Part shown: piece after piece, positions 8,086 to 14,808 of the stretch
How positions within the stretch are numbered: the first letter of the stretch is position 1
Layout: each line of letters starts with the position of its first letter
Source of the DNA: CAYTTA01 sp964440655
GTDB taxonomy: Bacteria > Bacteroidota > Rhodothermia > Balneolales > Balneolaceae
Direction of reading: 5' to 3'
DNA: 29,659 nt
NCBI GenBank assembly: GCA_964440655.1
Contig: CAYTTA010000029.1
Location: forward strand, 1-29,659
Notes under the pieces: generated by a model
The model's input: the letters and a program-made list of their open reading frames with translations, nothing else
The model's database searches: none
Told to the model about the DNA's origin: nothing
Made by a program: the position numbers and the translations under genes

Positions 8086-8541
8086 CTACCGGGAGAGGGC
8101 CCGGCGGATCTGCTCCAGGTGATGACGGTTGTGGGTGGCGGCTTTCTCCATCTCCTGCGCCAGCGTGCGGACTCCCGCTTCACTGTGCAGAAATTCCCGT
8201 TGCCCGTTTTTTACATAGTGAAGGGAGACGTAGTGGATGATGCCGTCGCGTGAGGCGGTGTAGAGGTCCCGCGAAAGGGAAAGGGGGCGGTCCCGGTAAT
8301 CGAGCCTTCTGGCCCATGCATCCTGATCGAAGCCCATGATGCGAGGGCGGTGCTCGCTGATGGTCCGGCGTATTCGTTCGAAAAGGACACTTTCGGTATC
8401 ACCAAGATGGTGGAGCAGGTACCGGACGCTCCACTTTCCGGGTGCGTAACTCTTCTCCAGCTCGCTTTCAGAAAGCCGGAAGAGACCGAGAGTCTCTTCT
8501 TTGGTTTTCAGCAGTTCCCCGATAAGCTCGTTTTCAGTCAT
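8086..8541 (-). CDS. DinB-superfamily protein (downstream copy)
   Basis: A 151-residue four-helix-bundle protein of the DinB/YfiT type. The probable metal triad is His44 or His45 ('YLLHHLGDTE'), His137 and His141 ('THNRHHLEQI'). Relatives include bacillithiol or mycothiol transferases, but most are uncharacterised, and the thiol cofactor of this lineage cannot be read here. It overlaps the upstream DinB gene by 8 bases, so the two are translationally coupled. Confidence 0.85.
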   Translation of the reverse strand: MTENELIGELLKTKEETLGLFRLSESELEKSYAPGKWSVRYLLHHLGDTESVLFERIRRTISEHRPRIMGFDQDAWARRLDYRDRPLSLSRDLYTASRDGIIHYVSLHYVKNGQREFLHSEAGVRTLAQEMEKAATHNRHHLEQIRRALSR

Positions 8542-9109
8542 GCGCGGCGTGTGCGTTCATATGTCGCTGCATCGCCTCCAGCACCTCTCTGCACTGCTGC
8601 AGATGCCGCTCTTCATGAGCGAGCAGGAGTTCAAAACAGGTATCCAGTTTGTAGACCAGAAACCGGTTTGCCGGCGAGGAGATGATCAATCCCTTGCCAA
8701 GCAGCGGTTCGGTTTCCTCCAACCGCGATTTAAGTTCTTTCTGATGGGTTTCAAACCGCTCCAGAATATCACCGGGAAGATCGCTCTGCTCCGGTTGCCA
8801 GATCGACATTGTACGGGTTTTTTTCTTCCTGTCCGGCAGAGCGTAAGTCATCAGGGAGCTTCCGATCCGATCGGCCATGCCCGGAATCCGTGCGGTGAAA
8901 GGAGGCTTCCAGGTTCCGGCCTTCAGGGAGGTCCAGATCGGAAAAAAGGAGGAGTTGAACTCTATCAGGTGATCCAGATTCTGGGCAATGCTCCACTGTT
9001 TCGGTCCGGGCTTCCAGTTGAGCTCATCCCGGTCGAGTGGGCGGAGCAGAGAGAGAAACTCCTGTGTTGTGCGATCGATGGAGGATGACCACTCTCGTTG
9101 AGTACTCAT
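8534..9109 (-). CDS. DinB-superfamily protein (upstream copy)
   Basis: A 191-residue DinB-type protein. 'PGPKQWSIAQNLDHLIEFN' (residues 35-53) has the typical helix-2 motif with His47; 'LLAHEERHLQQC' (about 162-173) supplies His165 and His169. This HxnHxxxH arrangement binds a divalent metal in the family. It is more distant from its neighbour than a recent duplicate would be, having about 40 extra residues in the middle. Substrate is unknown. Overlap of its end with the start of the next gene implies one transcript. Confidence 0.85.
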   Translation of the reverse strand: MSTQREWSSSIDRTTQEFLSLLRPLDRDELNWKPGPKQWSIAQNLDHLIEFNSSFFPIWTSLKAGTWKPPFTARIPGMADRIGSSLMTYALPDRKKKTRTMSIWQPEQSDLPGDILERFETHQKELKSRLEETEPLLGKGLIISSPANRFLVYKLDTCFELLLAHEERHLQQCREVLEAMQRHMNAHAAHD

Positions 9110-9236
9110 AAACCAAACGATGTAGTTGTCTGTTTTTCGTTTGCAGGCAGAATGTTCTCTTTTGGTTATCGACGTCGGATCGGTACCGAATAACCCTCTG
9201 AACAGTCAGCTGCCGGCACGATCCGAAGTCCTCTGT

Positions 9237-9464
9237 TTAACCGGGCTTCGATCCACCCGTTTGAAAACTGGTCGGGTCACTGGCCGGAAATGTATCTTCC
9301 AGCTCGTGGTCGATCATCTCTTCCCGTTTTTTCCGTTTTCTGTACTCCAGTGCTTCCGGAGACAGGGGGGTGTAAACCGGAGGATCACTTGCAGGGAACG
9401 TCTGTTCCAGGCGTTGATCGACCCTCTTCTCCACCTCTTCGAGTTTCTTAAACTTGATGGCCAT
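9237..9464 (-). CDS. Small charged protein with two TFPASDP motifs
   Basis: A 75-residue protein from the preferred ATG at 9464, which is preceded by AGAGAG. An upstream in-frame ATG at 9521 would add 19 basic residues but has no ribosome binding site. It contains two copies of a motif: 'RLEQTFPASDPPVYT' (about residues 18-32) and 'ELEDTFPASDPTSFQT' (about 54-69). Between them lies a lysine/arginine-rich helix. The TFPASDP motif recurs in many small bacterial proteins of unknown function, usually once. It has no signal peptide or membrane helix, so it is probably cytoplasmic. It is divergent from the Crp/Fnr regulator, and the 9543-9567 palindrome stands between them. Confidence 0.65.
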   Translation of the reverse strand: MAIKFKKLEEVEKRVDQRLEQTFPASDPPVYTPLSPEALEYRKRKKREEMIDHELEDTFPASDPTSFQTGGSKPG

Positions 9465-9542
9465 GACTCTCTGTGCTAATAGGTTGATTTTTCTGGATCT
9501 GAGCTTCTGATCTTTCTTCATGATAATTAAAACGCATCAGAA

Positions 9543-9567
9543 AACAGAACAAATTGTCTGTTCTGTT
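9543..9567. promoter_or_regulatory. Perfect 9-bp inverted repeat between divergent genes
   Basis: AACAGAACA (9543-9551) and TGTTCTGTT (9559-9567) form a perfect dyad with a 7-base centre. It lies between the TFPASDP gene and the Crp/Fnr gene. A second, shorter dyad follows: GTTGCT (9572-9577) and AGCAAC (9585-9590). The position, just upstream of a TATATTG element at 9603-9609, suits an operator controlling the Crp/Fnr gene, the small gene or both. The half-site is not the TTGA type seen at 10289-10326, so a different regulator may bind. Confidence 0.45.
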
Positions 9568-9602
9568 GCGGGTTGCTCAAAAAAAGCAACGGGATTTTCT
9601 GG

Positions 9603-9609
9603 TATATTG
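9603..9609 (+). promoter_or_regulatory. Possible promoter element for the Crp/Fnr gene
   Basis: TATATTG lies 55 bases before the ATG at 9658 and fits a TAnnTTG element seen before several genes in the window. No clear upstream box was assigned. Confidence 0.3.
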
Positions 9610-9657
9610 CCCGGTGCATCGGTCCTTTCCTGTATACAACAGCTCCCGTAAGACTTT

Positions 9658-10230
9658 ATGTTTGAAAAGCTCAGGAAAAGCATTTTTGACAGAACCACCC
9701 CTTCCGACAGCCAGTGGGAGACCATTCGGAACCATTTCCAGCCTCGCAGGATGAGACAGAGGCAATATCTGCTGCAGGAGGGAGATGTCTGCAACCGGCT
9801 TGCTTTCATTGAGAAGGGGGCACTCTACTGCTATTCGACCGATTTTAACGGATCTCTCCGGGTGATCCAGTTCGGTTTCGAGGGGTGGTGGATCGCCGAT
9901 CTCTACAGCTTTTTTACCCGGACCCCTTCCCAATACAACATAGAGAGTCTTGAGGATTCCGAACTGCTGATCATTGACCGCGAGGATCATGAGCATCTGC
10001 TTGAGGCACTCCCTCTCTATGAGACCTATGTTCGTCTTCTCTACCAGGATGCCTTCGTCTCCCTGCAGCAGAGAATCGAGAACTCTCTGGGTCTTACGGC
10101 GGAAGAGAGATACCGGCGTTTCCTGGAGCGCCACCCCGGCTGCCTGAACCGGGTTCCTCTCCATCTGATCGCCTCCTATCTGGGGATGACCCCGGAGACA
10201 CTGAGCCGGGTTCGGGGGCAATACCGCTAA
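9658..10230 (+). CDS. Crp/Fnr-family transcriptional regulator
   Basis: A 190-residue regulator with an N-terminal cyclic-nucleotide-binding-like jelly roll (about residues 28-115, with 'LQEGDVCNRLAFIEKGAL') and a C-terminal winged helix. The recognition helix reads 'MTPETLSRVRGQY' (about 177-189). Glu180, Ser183 and Arg184 match the E..SR triad with which FNR reads TTGA half-sites. The cysteines (45, 58, 162) do not form an FNR-type iron-sulfur set, and no cAMP-binding signature was recognised, so the signal is unknown. Two TTGA-type boxes lie just downstream, before the Rossmann-protein gene, making the redox genes likely targets. Confidence 0.92.
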   Translation: MFEKLRKSIFDRTTPSDSQWETIRNHFQPRRMRQRQYLLQEGDVCNRLAFIEKGALYCYSTDFNGSLRVIQFGFEGWWIADLYSFFTRTPSQYNIESLEDSELLIIDREDHEHLLEALPLYETYVRLLYQDAFVSLQQRIENSLGLTAEERYRRFLERHPGCLNRVPLHLIASYLGMTPETLSRVRGQYR

Positions 10231-10288
10231 CCAGGACCATCTTCCGCTTCTTTTCTCCATCGGCTTTTACAGGCTGTTTCGGGCAATT

Positions 10289-10326
10289 CTTGACAAATAT
10301 CAAGAGCATTTCATGACCCATGTCAA
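10289..10326 (+). promoter_or_regulatory. Two Fnr/Crp-type boxes before the redox gene set
   Basis: Box 1, TTGACAAATATCAA (10290-10303), fits the FNR consensus TTGAT-N4-ATCAA with one change and extends to CTTGA-N6-TCAAG. Box 2, ATGACCCATGTCAA (10313-10326), keeps TGA-N6-TCA symmetry. Their centres are 23 bp apart, about two helical turns. Relative to the TAGATTG element at 10350, box 2 is centred about 42 bases before the inferred transcription start, the classical class II activation position. The adjacent Crp/Fnr protein has a TTGA-type recognition helix. Confidence 0.6.
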
Positions 10327-10349
10327 GGAAGCGGTGGTCCCATCCTGTG

Positions 10350-10356
10350 TAGATTG
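10350..10356 (+). promoter_or_regulatory. Possible promoter element of the redox genes
   Basis: TAGATTG lies 41 bases before the ATG at 10391. It fits both a weak -10 box and the local TAnnTTG pattern. The poor -35 region (GGAAGC at 17-bp spacing) agrees with activation from box 2 rather than strong basal activity. Confidence 0.35.
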
Positions 10357-10390
10357 AGCCTGTCATTTTGAAACAGACATTCAAACCATC

Positions 10391-10900
10391 ATGAAGCCAA
10401 GTATTGCAGTGATCGGAGCCTGTTCTCCGATCGGTTCGATCCTCTCCCGGCAGTTTCATGGAAAAGGATTCCGGCTCCTTCTGATGGATGAGGACAGAAA
10501 CAGTCTGAAAATTCTGAGCCGTAAGCTGGATCGGCAGAAGCAGGGTGAGAGCCCTGAACTCTACGAGTGCCGGCACGAGGCCTCCTGGGATTCCGATGTG
10601 ATCTGGCTCTCGATCACCGAAGAGATGGTTCCCGAGGTTGTGGAGCGGATGCGGGATGTGTCGACCCGGAAGGTGGTCATCGCCGCGTCGGATGAAGAGT
10701 CGGCTTCCGCCCTTTATGAGGCGGTAAGAAAGGGACTTCCCTATTCAAGGGTGGTTTCAGCCTGCATCAGTCGGGAAGGCGACTCACGCCGTATTCACCT
10801 GTGGGGTGAGGACCCGGGAGCCATGAAGACGGTCGAACAGCTGTCGCGAAAAGCAGGATTCGATACAAAGGTGGCCGCTTCTTCCGGACATGGAAGTTGA
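10391..10900 (+). CDS. NAD(P)-binding Rossmann-fold protein of F420-oxidoreductase/NADP-reductase type
   Basis: A 169-residue protein with an N-terminal dinucleotide-binding strand-loop, 'SIAVIGACSPIGSILSRQF' (residues 4-22). The loop is atypical (GACSPIG), but an alternating strand/helix pattern follows, with 'DSDVIWLSITEEMVPEVVERM' around residues 67-87 as in NADP-oxidoreductase (F420-dependent-like) domains. It is short and lacks a C-terminal catalytic domain, so it may be only a cofactor-binding or regulatory protein. It is the first gene after the paired Fnr-type boxes and is followed closely by the nitroreductase. The fold is probable; the reaction is unknown. Confidence 0.65.
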   Translation: MKPSIAVIGACSPIGSILSRQFHGKGFRLLLMDEDRNSLKILSRKLDRQKQGESPELYECRHEASWDSDVIWLSITEEMVPEVVERMRDVSTRKVVIAASDEESASALYEAVRKGLPYSRVVSACISREGDSRRIHLWGEDPGAMKTVEQLSRKAGFDTKVAASSGHGS

Positions 10901-10926
10901 ACGGATTTCAACCTGAACAACGAACT

Positions 10927-11619
10927 ATGGTAAACAAACGAACAGAGATGCCTGTGATAGAAGCATTGAACTGGCGATACGCCGTAAAACGGATGAACGG
11001 ACGGTCTGTACCCCAGGAAAAAATAGACAGAATACTTGAGGCGATCCGTCTTGCTCCCACATCCATGGGATTGCAGCCTTTCACCGTGCTGAGCATCAGC
11101 GATCCGGAAGTTAGAAACAGGCTCAAACCGGCGGCCAACCATCAGCCGCAGGTCGTGGAGAGCTCCCATCTGCTTGTTTTTGCGGCATGGCGAGAGCTCA
11201 CGCCGGAGCACATCGACCGCTACATTGAGCAGATTGCCCGTGTACGCGAGATCCCGGTCGATGATCTGGCAGATTTCCACCGCTCGCTGATGAACTATCA
11301 GAAGATGCATCCGAAGGAGCAACATTTTGAGTGGGCTTCCCGTCAGGCATATGTGGCTCTGGGAACGGCACTTACGGCTGCCGCTCTGGAGCGTGTGGAC
11401 AGCACGCCGATGGAGGGGTTCCAGCCGGAGAAGGTGGATGAGATCCTCGGACTCAGGGAGAAGAATCTTGGAAGTGTCCTGATGCTTGCCCTGGGATACC
11501 GTGACAACGAGAATGATTTTCTGGCGGGTGCCCGGAAAGTTCGCCGTGACAGGGAGAAGCTCATCGTTGAAATCGGGGAGTCTTCCGAGGTCGAGGAGAC
11601 TTCCGATGTTTACGGATGA
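10927..11619 (+). CDS. Nitroreductase-family NAD(P)H:FMN oxidoreductase (NfsB-like)
   Basis: About 230 residues from the ATG at 10927; a TTG at 10897 and a second ATG at 10948 are alternatives. 'ALNWRYAVKRMNGR' near the N-terminus is the FMN-phosphate-contacting RxAvKxf motif, and 'IRLAPTSMGLQPF' is the conserved LAPtS.n.QPw segment. 'GLREKNLGSVLMLALGYRD' is the C-terminal FMN/ALGyr block. The family reduces nitro groups, quinones or flavins with NAD(P)H in the cytoplasm. It starts 26 bases after the Rossmann gene and is followed by the DsbA-like gene after 67 bases, so the three probably share a transcript. Confidence 0.92.
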   Translation: MVNKRTEMPVIEALNWRYAVKRMNGRSVPQEKIDRILEAIRLAPTSMGLQPFTVLSISDPEVRNRLKPAANHQPQVVESSHLLVFAAWRELTPEHIDRYIEQIARVREIPVDDLADFHRSLMNYQKMHPKEQHFEWASRQAYVALGTALTAAALERVDSTPMEGFQPEKVDEILGLREKNLGSVLMLALGYRDNENDFLAGARKVRRDREKLIVEIGESSEVEETSDVYG

Positions 11620-11686
11620 CCGTAAAGCTCTTGACATCAAGGTAAAACAGACGGATATACAGACAAACAACAAAAACCCTCGTATT

Positions 11687-12397
11687 ATGAAAGTTGATAT
11701 CTGGTCGGACTTTGTCTGCCCATTCTGCTACATCGGAAAAAGAAAATTTGAACAGGCACTGGAGCAAATCGATTTTGCCGACCAGCTGGAAGTGCGCTGG
11801 CACAGCTATCAGCTCTCACCCGGCGTACAGACCGACCCTTCGGTCACTATTCATGAATATCTGGCCAGAGAGAAAGGCTGGAGCGTGGAACAGGCCCGAC
11901 GGATCAACGGTCAGGTGACAGGGATGGCCGCCGAGGCAGGACTGAAGTACGATTTTGACCGTGCCATCCCGGCCAACACACTGAACGCTCACCGGCTCTC
12001 CCACTATGCTGCCGAACAGGGAGTGCAGGACAAGGCAGAGGAGCGGCTGTTTTCAGCCTACTTTACCGAAGGGCTCAATATCGACGAGATCGGTACCCTG
12101 GTGAAGCTGGGCGAGGAGATCGGTCTGGATCCGGTCGCCGTACGGGAAATGCTCGATTCGGACCGTTTTACTGCTGATGTGACGGAGGATCAGAACCGGG
12201 CCCGAAAGATCGGCGTTCAGGGAGTTCCCTTCTTTGTTTTCGACAACAAATATGCGATCTCCGGAGCACAGCCCGTTGAGCTTTTTGTCCAGACCCTGCA
12301 GAGGGCGTGGGAGGAGTATGAAAAGCCCGAACCTCTGCAGACGGTGACCGCCCAGGATGGCGCTGCCTGCGACCCTGAAACCGGGCAATGCTCCTGA
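11687..12397 (+). CDS. DsbA-family oxidoreductase, FrnE-like
   Basis: 236 residues from the start 'MKVDIWSDFVCPFCYIG'. The open frame extends upstream, but family sequence begins here. Cys11-Pro-Phe-Cys14 is the active-site CxxC followed by 'YIGKRKFE', as in FrnE/2-hydroxychromene isomerase-like DsbA proteins. 'GVQGVPFFVFDNKYAISGAQP' carries the cis-proline loop and the family's C-terminal signature. No signal peptide is present, so it acts in the cytoplasm. The C-terminus, 'ACDPETGQCS', has two more cysteines, as in other FrnE proteins. It is likely the third gene of the Fnr-box-controlled redox set. Confidence 0.93.
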   Translation: MKVDIWSDFVCPFCYIGKRKFEQALEQIDFADQLEVRWHSYQLSPGVQTDPSVTIHEYLAREKGWSVEQARRINGQVTGMAAEAGLKYDFDRAIPANTLNAHRLSHYAAEQGVQDKAEERLFSAYFTEGLNIDEIGTLVKLGEEIGLDPVAVREMLDSDRFTADVTEDQNRARKIGVQGVPFFVFDNKYAISGAQPVELFVQTLQRAWEEYEKPEPLQTVTAQDGAACDPETGQCS

Positions 12398-12447
12398 TTC
12401 TTTACGGAAGCCGGAACAACTTCTGATCTTGCGGAGCTGGATCATGA

Positions 12448-12478
12448 ATTACGGCTGGATTGGATAAACCGCCGTAAT
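12448..12478 (+). promoter_or_regulatory. 8-bp hairpin between the DsbA-like gene and yceI-like gene
   Basis: ATTACGGC (12448-12455) pairs perfectly with GCCGTAAT (12471-12478) across a 15-base loop. No T-run follows, so it is not a standard terminator. It could be an RNA-processing or protective hairpin at the end of the redox transcript, or an operator for the YceI gene. Confidence 0.35.
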
Positions 12479-12563
12479 CCTCGGAACGATTCGGCCGGAG
12501 AATGCCGGAAGAGATTCGAAGAACCAAATATGAACTTTTTACCCTAAAACTAATCCATACCCT

Positions 12564-13160
12564 ATGAAAACCTTGAAAAGAAACCTGCTGATCCTCTCCA
12601 TGATGGTGGCCTTGCCTGTCGTGGCATCGGCCCAAAATGTATGGGAAGCGGATCCGTTTCACTCCGTTCTGGGATTCACGGTGACCCACCTTGGCATTGC
12701 GGATGTTCCGGGACACTTCGACGACTATGAAGTCACCATCACCTCGGCACGGGATGATTTCAGCGATGCCGTGGTCGAGCTGACGGTCCGGACCGCATCG
12801 GTCCAGACGCGGGTGGAACCTCGGGACGAACACCTCAGAAGTCCGGACTTTTTTGATGTGGAACGTTACCCGACCATGCGTTTCAAAAGTACATCGATCC
12901 GACGGATCGGAACAGGTGCCTATGAGCTGACCGGAGAACTGACTCTGTTGGGGGTCACCGGGACGGAGACCGTCACCATGTACCACCGGGGAACCATCGC
13001 CAATCCGATGGCAGACGGTGCACCTGTTGCCGGGATCCAGATTGAAGGGTCGATCGACCGCTCACGCTACGGGCTGGGCGATGGATTTCCGCCACCGATG
13101 ATCAGCAATATTGTGCGCATCAAGGCGGACGGAGAGTTTGGCATCCGTGCAACACACTGA
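12564..13160 (+). CDS. YceI-family secreted lipid-binding-like protein
   Basis: 198 residues with a Sec signal peptide (residues 1-23, cleavage after 'VASA'). A YceI lipocalin-like beta-barrel follows: 'WEADPFHSVLGFTVTHLGIADVPGHFDDYEV' marks the N-terminal strand pair, and 'HLRSPDFFDVERYPTMRFKST' is the family's central signature. 'LTLLGVTGTETV' and 'RSRYGLG' complete it. YceI proteins bind isoprenoid or fatty chains in the periplasm; the ligand here is unknown. It lies 166 bases after the DsbA-like gene and ends before the strong terminator at 13224. Confidence 0.94.
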   Translation: MKTLKRNLLILSMMVALPVVASAQNVWEADPFHSVLGFTVTHLGIADVPGHFDDYEVTITSARDDFSDAVVELTVRTASVQTRVEPRDEHLRSPDFFDVERYPTMRFKSTSIRRIGTGAYELTGELTLLGVTGTETVTMYHRGTIANPMADGAPVAGIQIEGSIDRSRYGLGDGFPPPMISNIVRIKADGEFGIRATH

Positions 13161-13223
13161 TCGACGTCGGGACAGCTTGAGTTATCTTATGTGAGTTAGA
13201 AGAGTGCATCCTGAAGACGTAGA

Positions 13224-13255
13224 GGGGGCGGCCGGTCTGGCGCCCCCTTTTTTTT
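13224..13255 (+). terminator. Rho-independent terminator after the YceI gene
   Basis: GGGGGCG (13224-13230) pairs with CGCCCCC (13241-13247) over a 10-base loop and is followed by eight Ts (13248-13255). It ends the plus-strand block; the next gene lies on the opposite strand. Confidence 0.92.
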
Positions 13256-13418
13256 ATGCACGAAGATCGGTTTCCCGGGCCGATGGAAGTTGATGTGCAC
13301 CTCCGGTCGTTCGCCGCGGATCCGGAAGAATCGCGGGGTTCGAGCGCACGGACTCGGAAACGGTATACACGAAATCGAGGTGGCGGGAATCGGTGGCGGG
13401 AGAATAATCGCAAGAAAA

Positions 13419-14213
13419 TTAGCGAAGAAAATCTGCAAAAAGCTCTGTAAGATGGTCTCTCGCATCGACCTGTCCCTGGTGTGCCGAGCCGGGAATGACC
13501 TCGAGGCGGGCGTCGGGGAGCACCTCAAGCAGGGCTTCGGCCGCATCACGGTGATGGACGGGTGTGCGCTCCCCTACGGGAAGCAGGGTTCTGGTCCGGA
13601 TGGAGGAATAGATTTCAACTCCCGGCTCCAGTTCATAGAGGGCTCGGATCTCCCGTGGCCAGGTACGGGCGGTCGCCACCATCGCCTGCCAGGAGGCCCG
13701 CTCACGCAGTTTTTCAACCCAGCGGGCCGGAAGGCGGACCACTCTGAGCAGGCCTGTCTCCACAACCCGATCGAAATCCTCATCCTCTGCCGCCTCCTCG
13801 ATCTGGAGCAGAGCGTCTTCCGGAACGACAGGCTCTTTGACGGGAAGCGGAGGCTCATAGATGACGAGCCGCTCCAGCCCGGGGTATTCACGCACCGCAC
13901 CCAGCGAGCAGACCCCGCCGAAGGAGTGGCCGATGAGCCGCTGCGCACCGGTCGCTTCCAGAACACGTCGGACATCCTCATACTCCTTCTCGATCGAATA
14001 TTCCGGATGATCTTCACTCTGTCCCATTCCCCGACGGGAAACGATGTGAAACGTGAATTCAGGAGCGAGCTGAAGCGCCACTCTTCTCCAGGTCGAACCA
14101 TCGTCAAGACTTCCGGGTATGATGACGACAGCCTGCTCCCCGCCTCTCTCCTCACCGATTGTACGCCAGGCGATACGGGTTCCGTCGGCGGATTGTGTGG
14201 TGTTTTGTTTCAT
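13419..14213 (-). CDS. Alpha/beta-hydrolase-fold protein
   Basis: A 264-residue protein with the nucleophile elbow Gly-His-Ser97-Phe-Gly-Gly, an oxyanion-region 'VVIIPGSLDDGSTWR' (residues 29-43) and the catalytic His245 in 'VIPGSAHQGQ'. The strand-6 region, 'LLPVGERTP', has Glu215 where an Asp is usual, so the acid residue is uncertain. 'RRGMGQSED' matches the common 'RG.G.Sd' motif. No signal peptide is seen, so it is cytoplasmic. Substrate is unknown; esterase, hydrolase or lyase activity are all possible. The SMR exporter gene lies 134 bases upstream on the same strand. Confidence 0.88.
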   Translation of the reverse strand: MKQNTTQSADGTRIAWRTIGEERGGEQAVVIIPGSLDDGSTWRRVALQLAPEFTFHIVSRRGMGQSEDHPEYSIEKEYEDVRRVLEATGAQRLIGHSFGGVCSLGAVREYPGLERLVIYEPPLPVKEPVVPEDALLQIEEAAEDEDFDRVVETGLLRVVRLPARWVEKLRERASWQAMVATARTWPREIRALYELEPGVEIYSSIRTRTLLPVGERTPVHHRDAAEALLEVLPDARLEVIPGSAHQGQVDARDHLTELFADFLR

Positions 14214-14347
14214 TAGAGTTGTGGCTGACAGGATTGGTGTCTGGTTGAGAGTATGGGATTTCAGGCTGACAGGTTAGGACAGGAGTGGTGATATGGTGTA
14301 TCCGGTTATAAAGCGTATTCGATTGGAGTTCAGGCTGAGGGGATGAA

Positions 14348-14665
14348 TCACTCCCCGACAATTCGAAGACCCACAATTCCGGCCAGTATGAGGGATACGC
14401 AGAGCAGTTTGGCAGCAGTTGCCGGTTCCTTGAACAGGAAGATTCCAAGTATCACCGTTCCGATCGCCCCGATACCCGTCCAGATCGGGTAAGCGATGCT
14501 TACCGGCAGATCCTTGAGGGCCAGCCCAAGCAGCAGGACGCTTATCAGCATGGCAATCGCGGTGAAGAGAGTTGGACCGAGGCGGGTGAGACCGTCGCTG
14601 TATTTCAGACCGATCGCCCAACCAACTTCAAACAGGCCGGCAAGAAACAGGTAAAACCAGGACAT
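14348..14665 (-). CDS. Small multidrug resistance transporter, SugE/Gdx (guanidinium exporter) type
   Basis: 105 residues with four membrane helices. Glu13 ('LAGLFEVGWAIGLKYSDG') is the essential proton/substrate carboxylate of SMR proteins. 'AYPIWTGIGAIGTVILGIFLF' matches the Gdx/SugE subtype pattern AYaxWtGIGavGtv rather than the EmrE-type 'WSGvG'. Members of this subtype exchange protons for guanidinium at the inner membrane. The 143-base leader upstream shows no recognisable guanidine riboswitch. It follows the TonB-receptor gene on the same strand, but the gap makes co-transcription uncertain. Confidence 0.9.
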   Translation of the reverse strand: MSWFYLFLAGLFEVGWAIGLKYSDGLTRLGPTLFTAIAMLISVLLLGLALKDLPVSIAYPIWTGIGAIGTVILGIFLFKEPATAAKLLCVSLILAGIVGLRIVGE

Positions 14666-14808
14666 CGCAGTTTAGTAGTTGAAAATTCAGGGGTCGTTTT
14701 CAGGGACCGTAATAGACGCAATGGATCATCAGGAAACGGTTGATGCAAGAGCGGTTGCAACGCGTTCCGTGGATGAAGAAACTTGAAAAAAGATATCACT
14801 TATAACCT

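Noticed and set aside
9577..10260. Long minus-strand reading frame opposite the Crp/Fnr gene
   Set aside because: It is the antisense shadow of a gene with clear family motifs, and its translation has no recognisable domain.
11630..11642. CTTGACATCAAG before the DsbA-like gene as a third Fnr-type box
   Set aside because: The half-sites are separated by 2 bases rather than 6, which does not fit Crp/Fnr-family dimer spacing.
13256..13418. Possible small gene after the terminator
   Set aside because: Only shadow frames of the hydrolase region extend here; nothing resembles protein or a structured RNA.
14666..14808. Guanidine riboswitch upstream of the SugE/Gdx-type gene
   Set aside because: The leader was read for the ykkC core and for paired ACGR-loop hairpins (mini-ykkC); neither arrangement was found.
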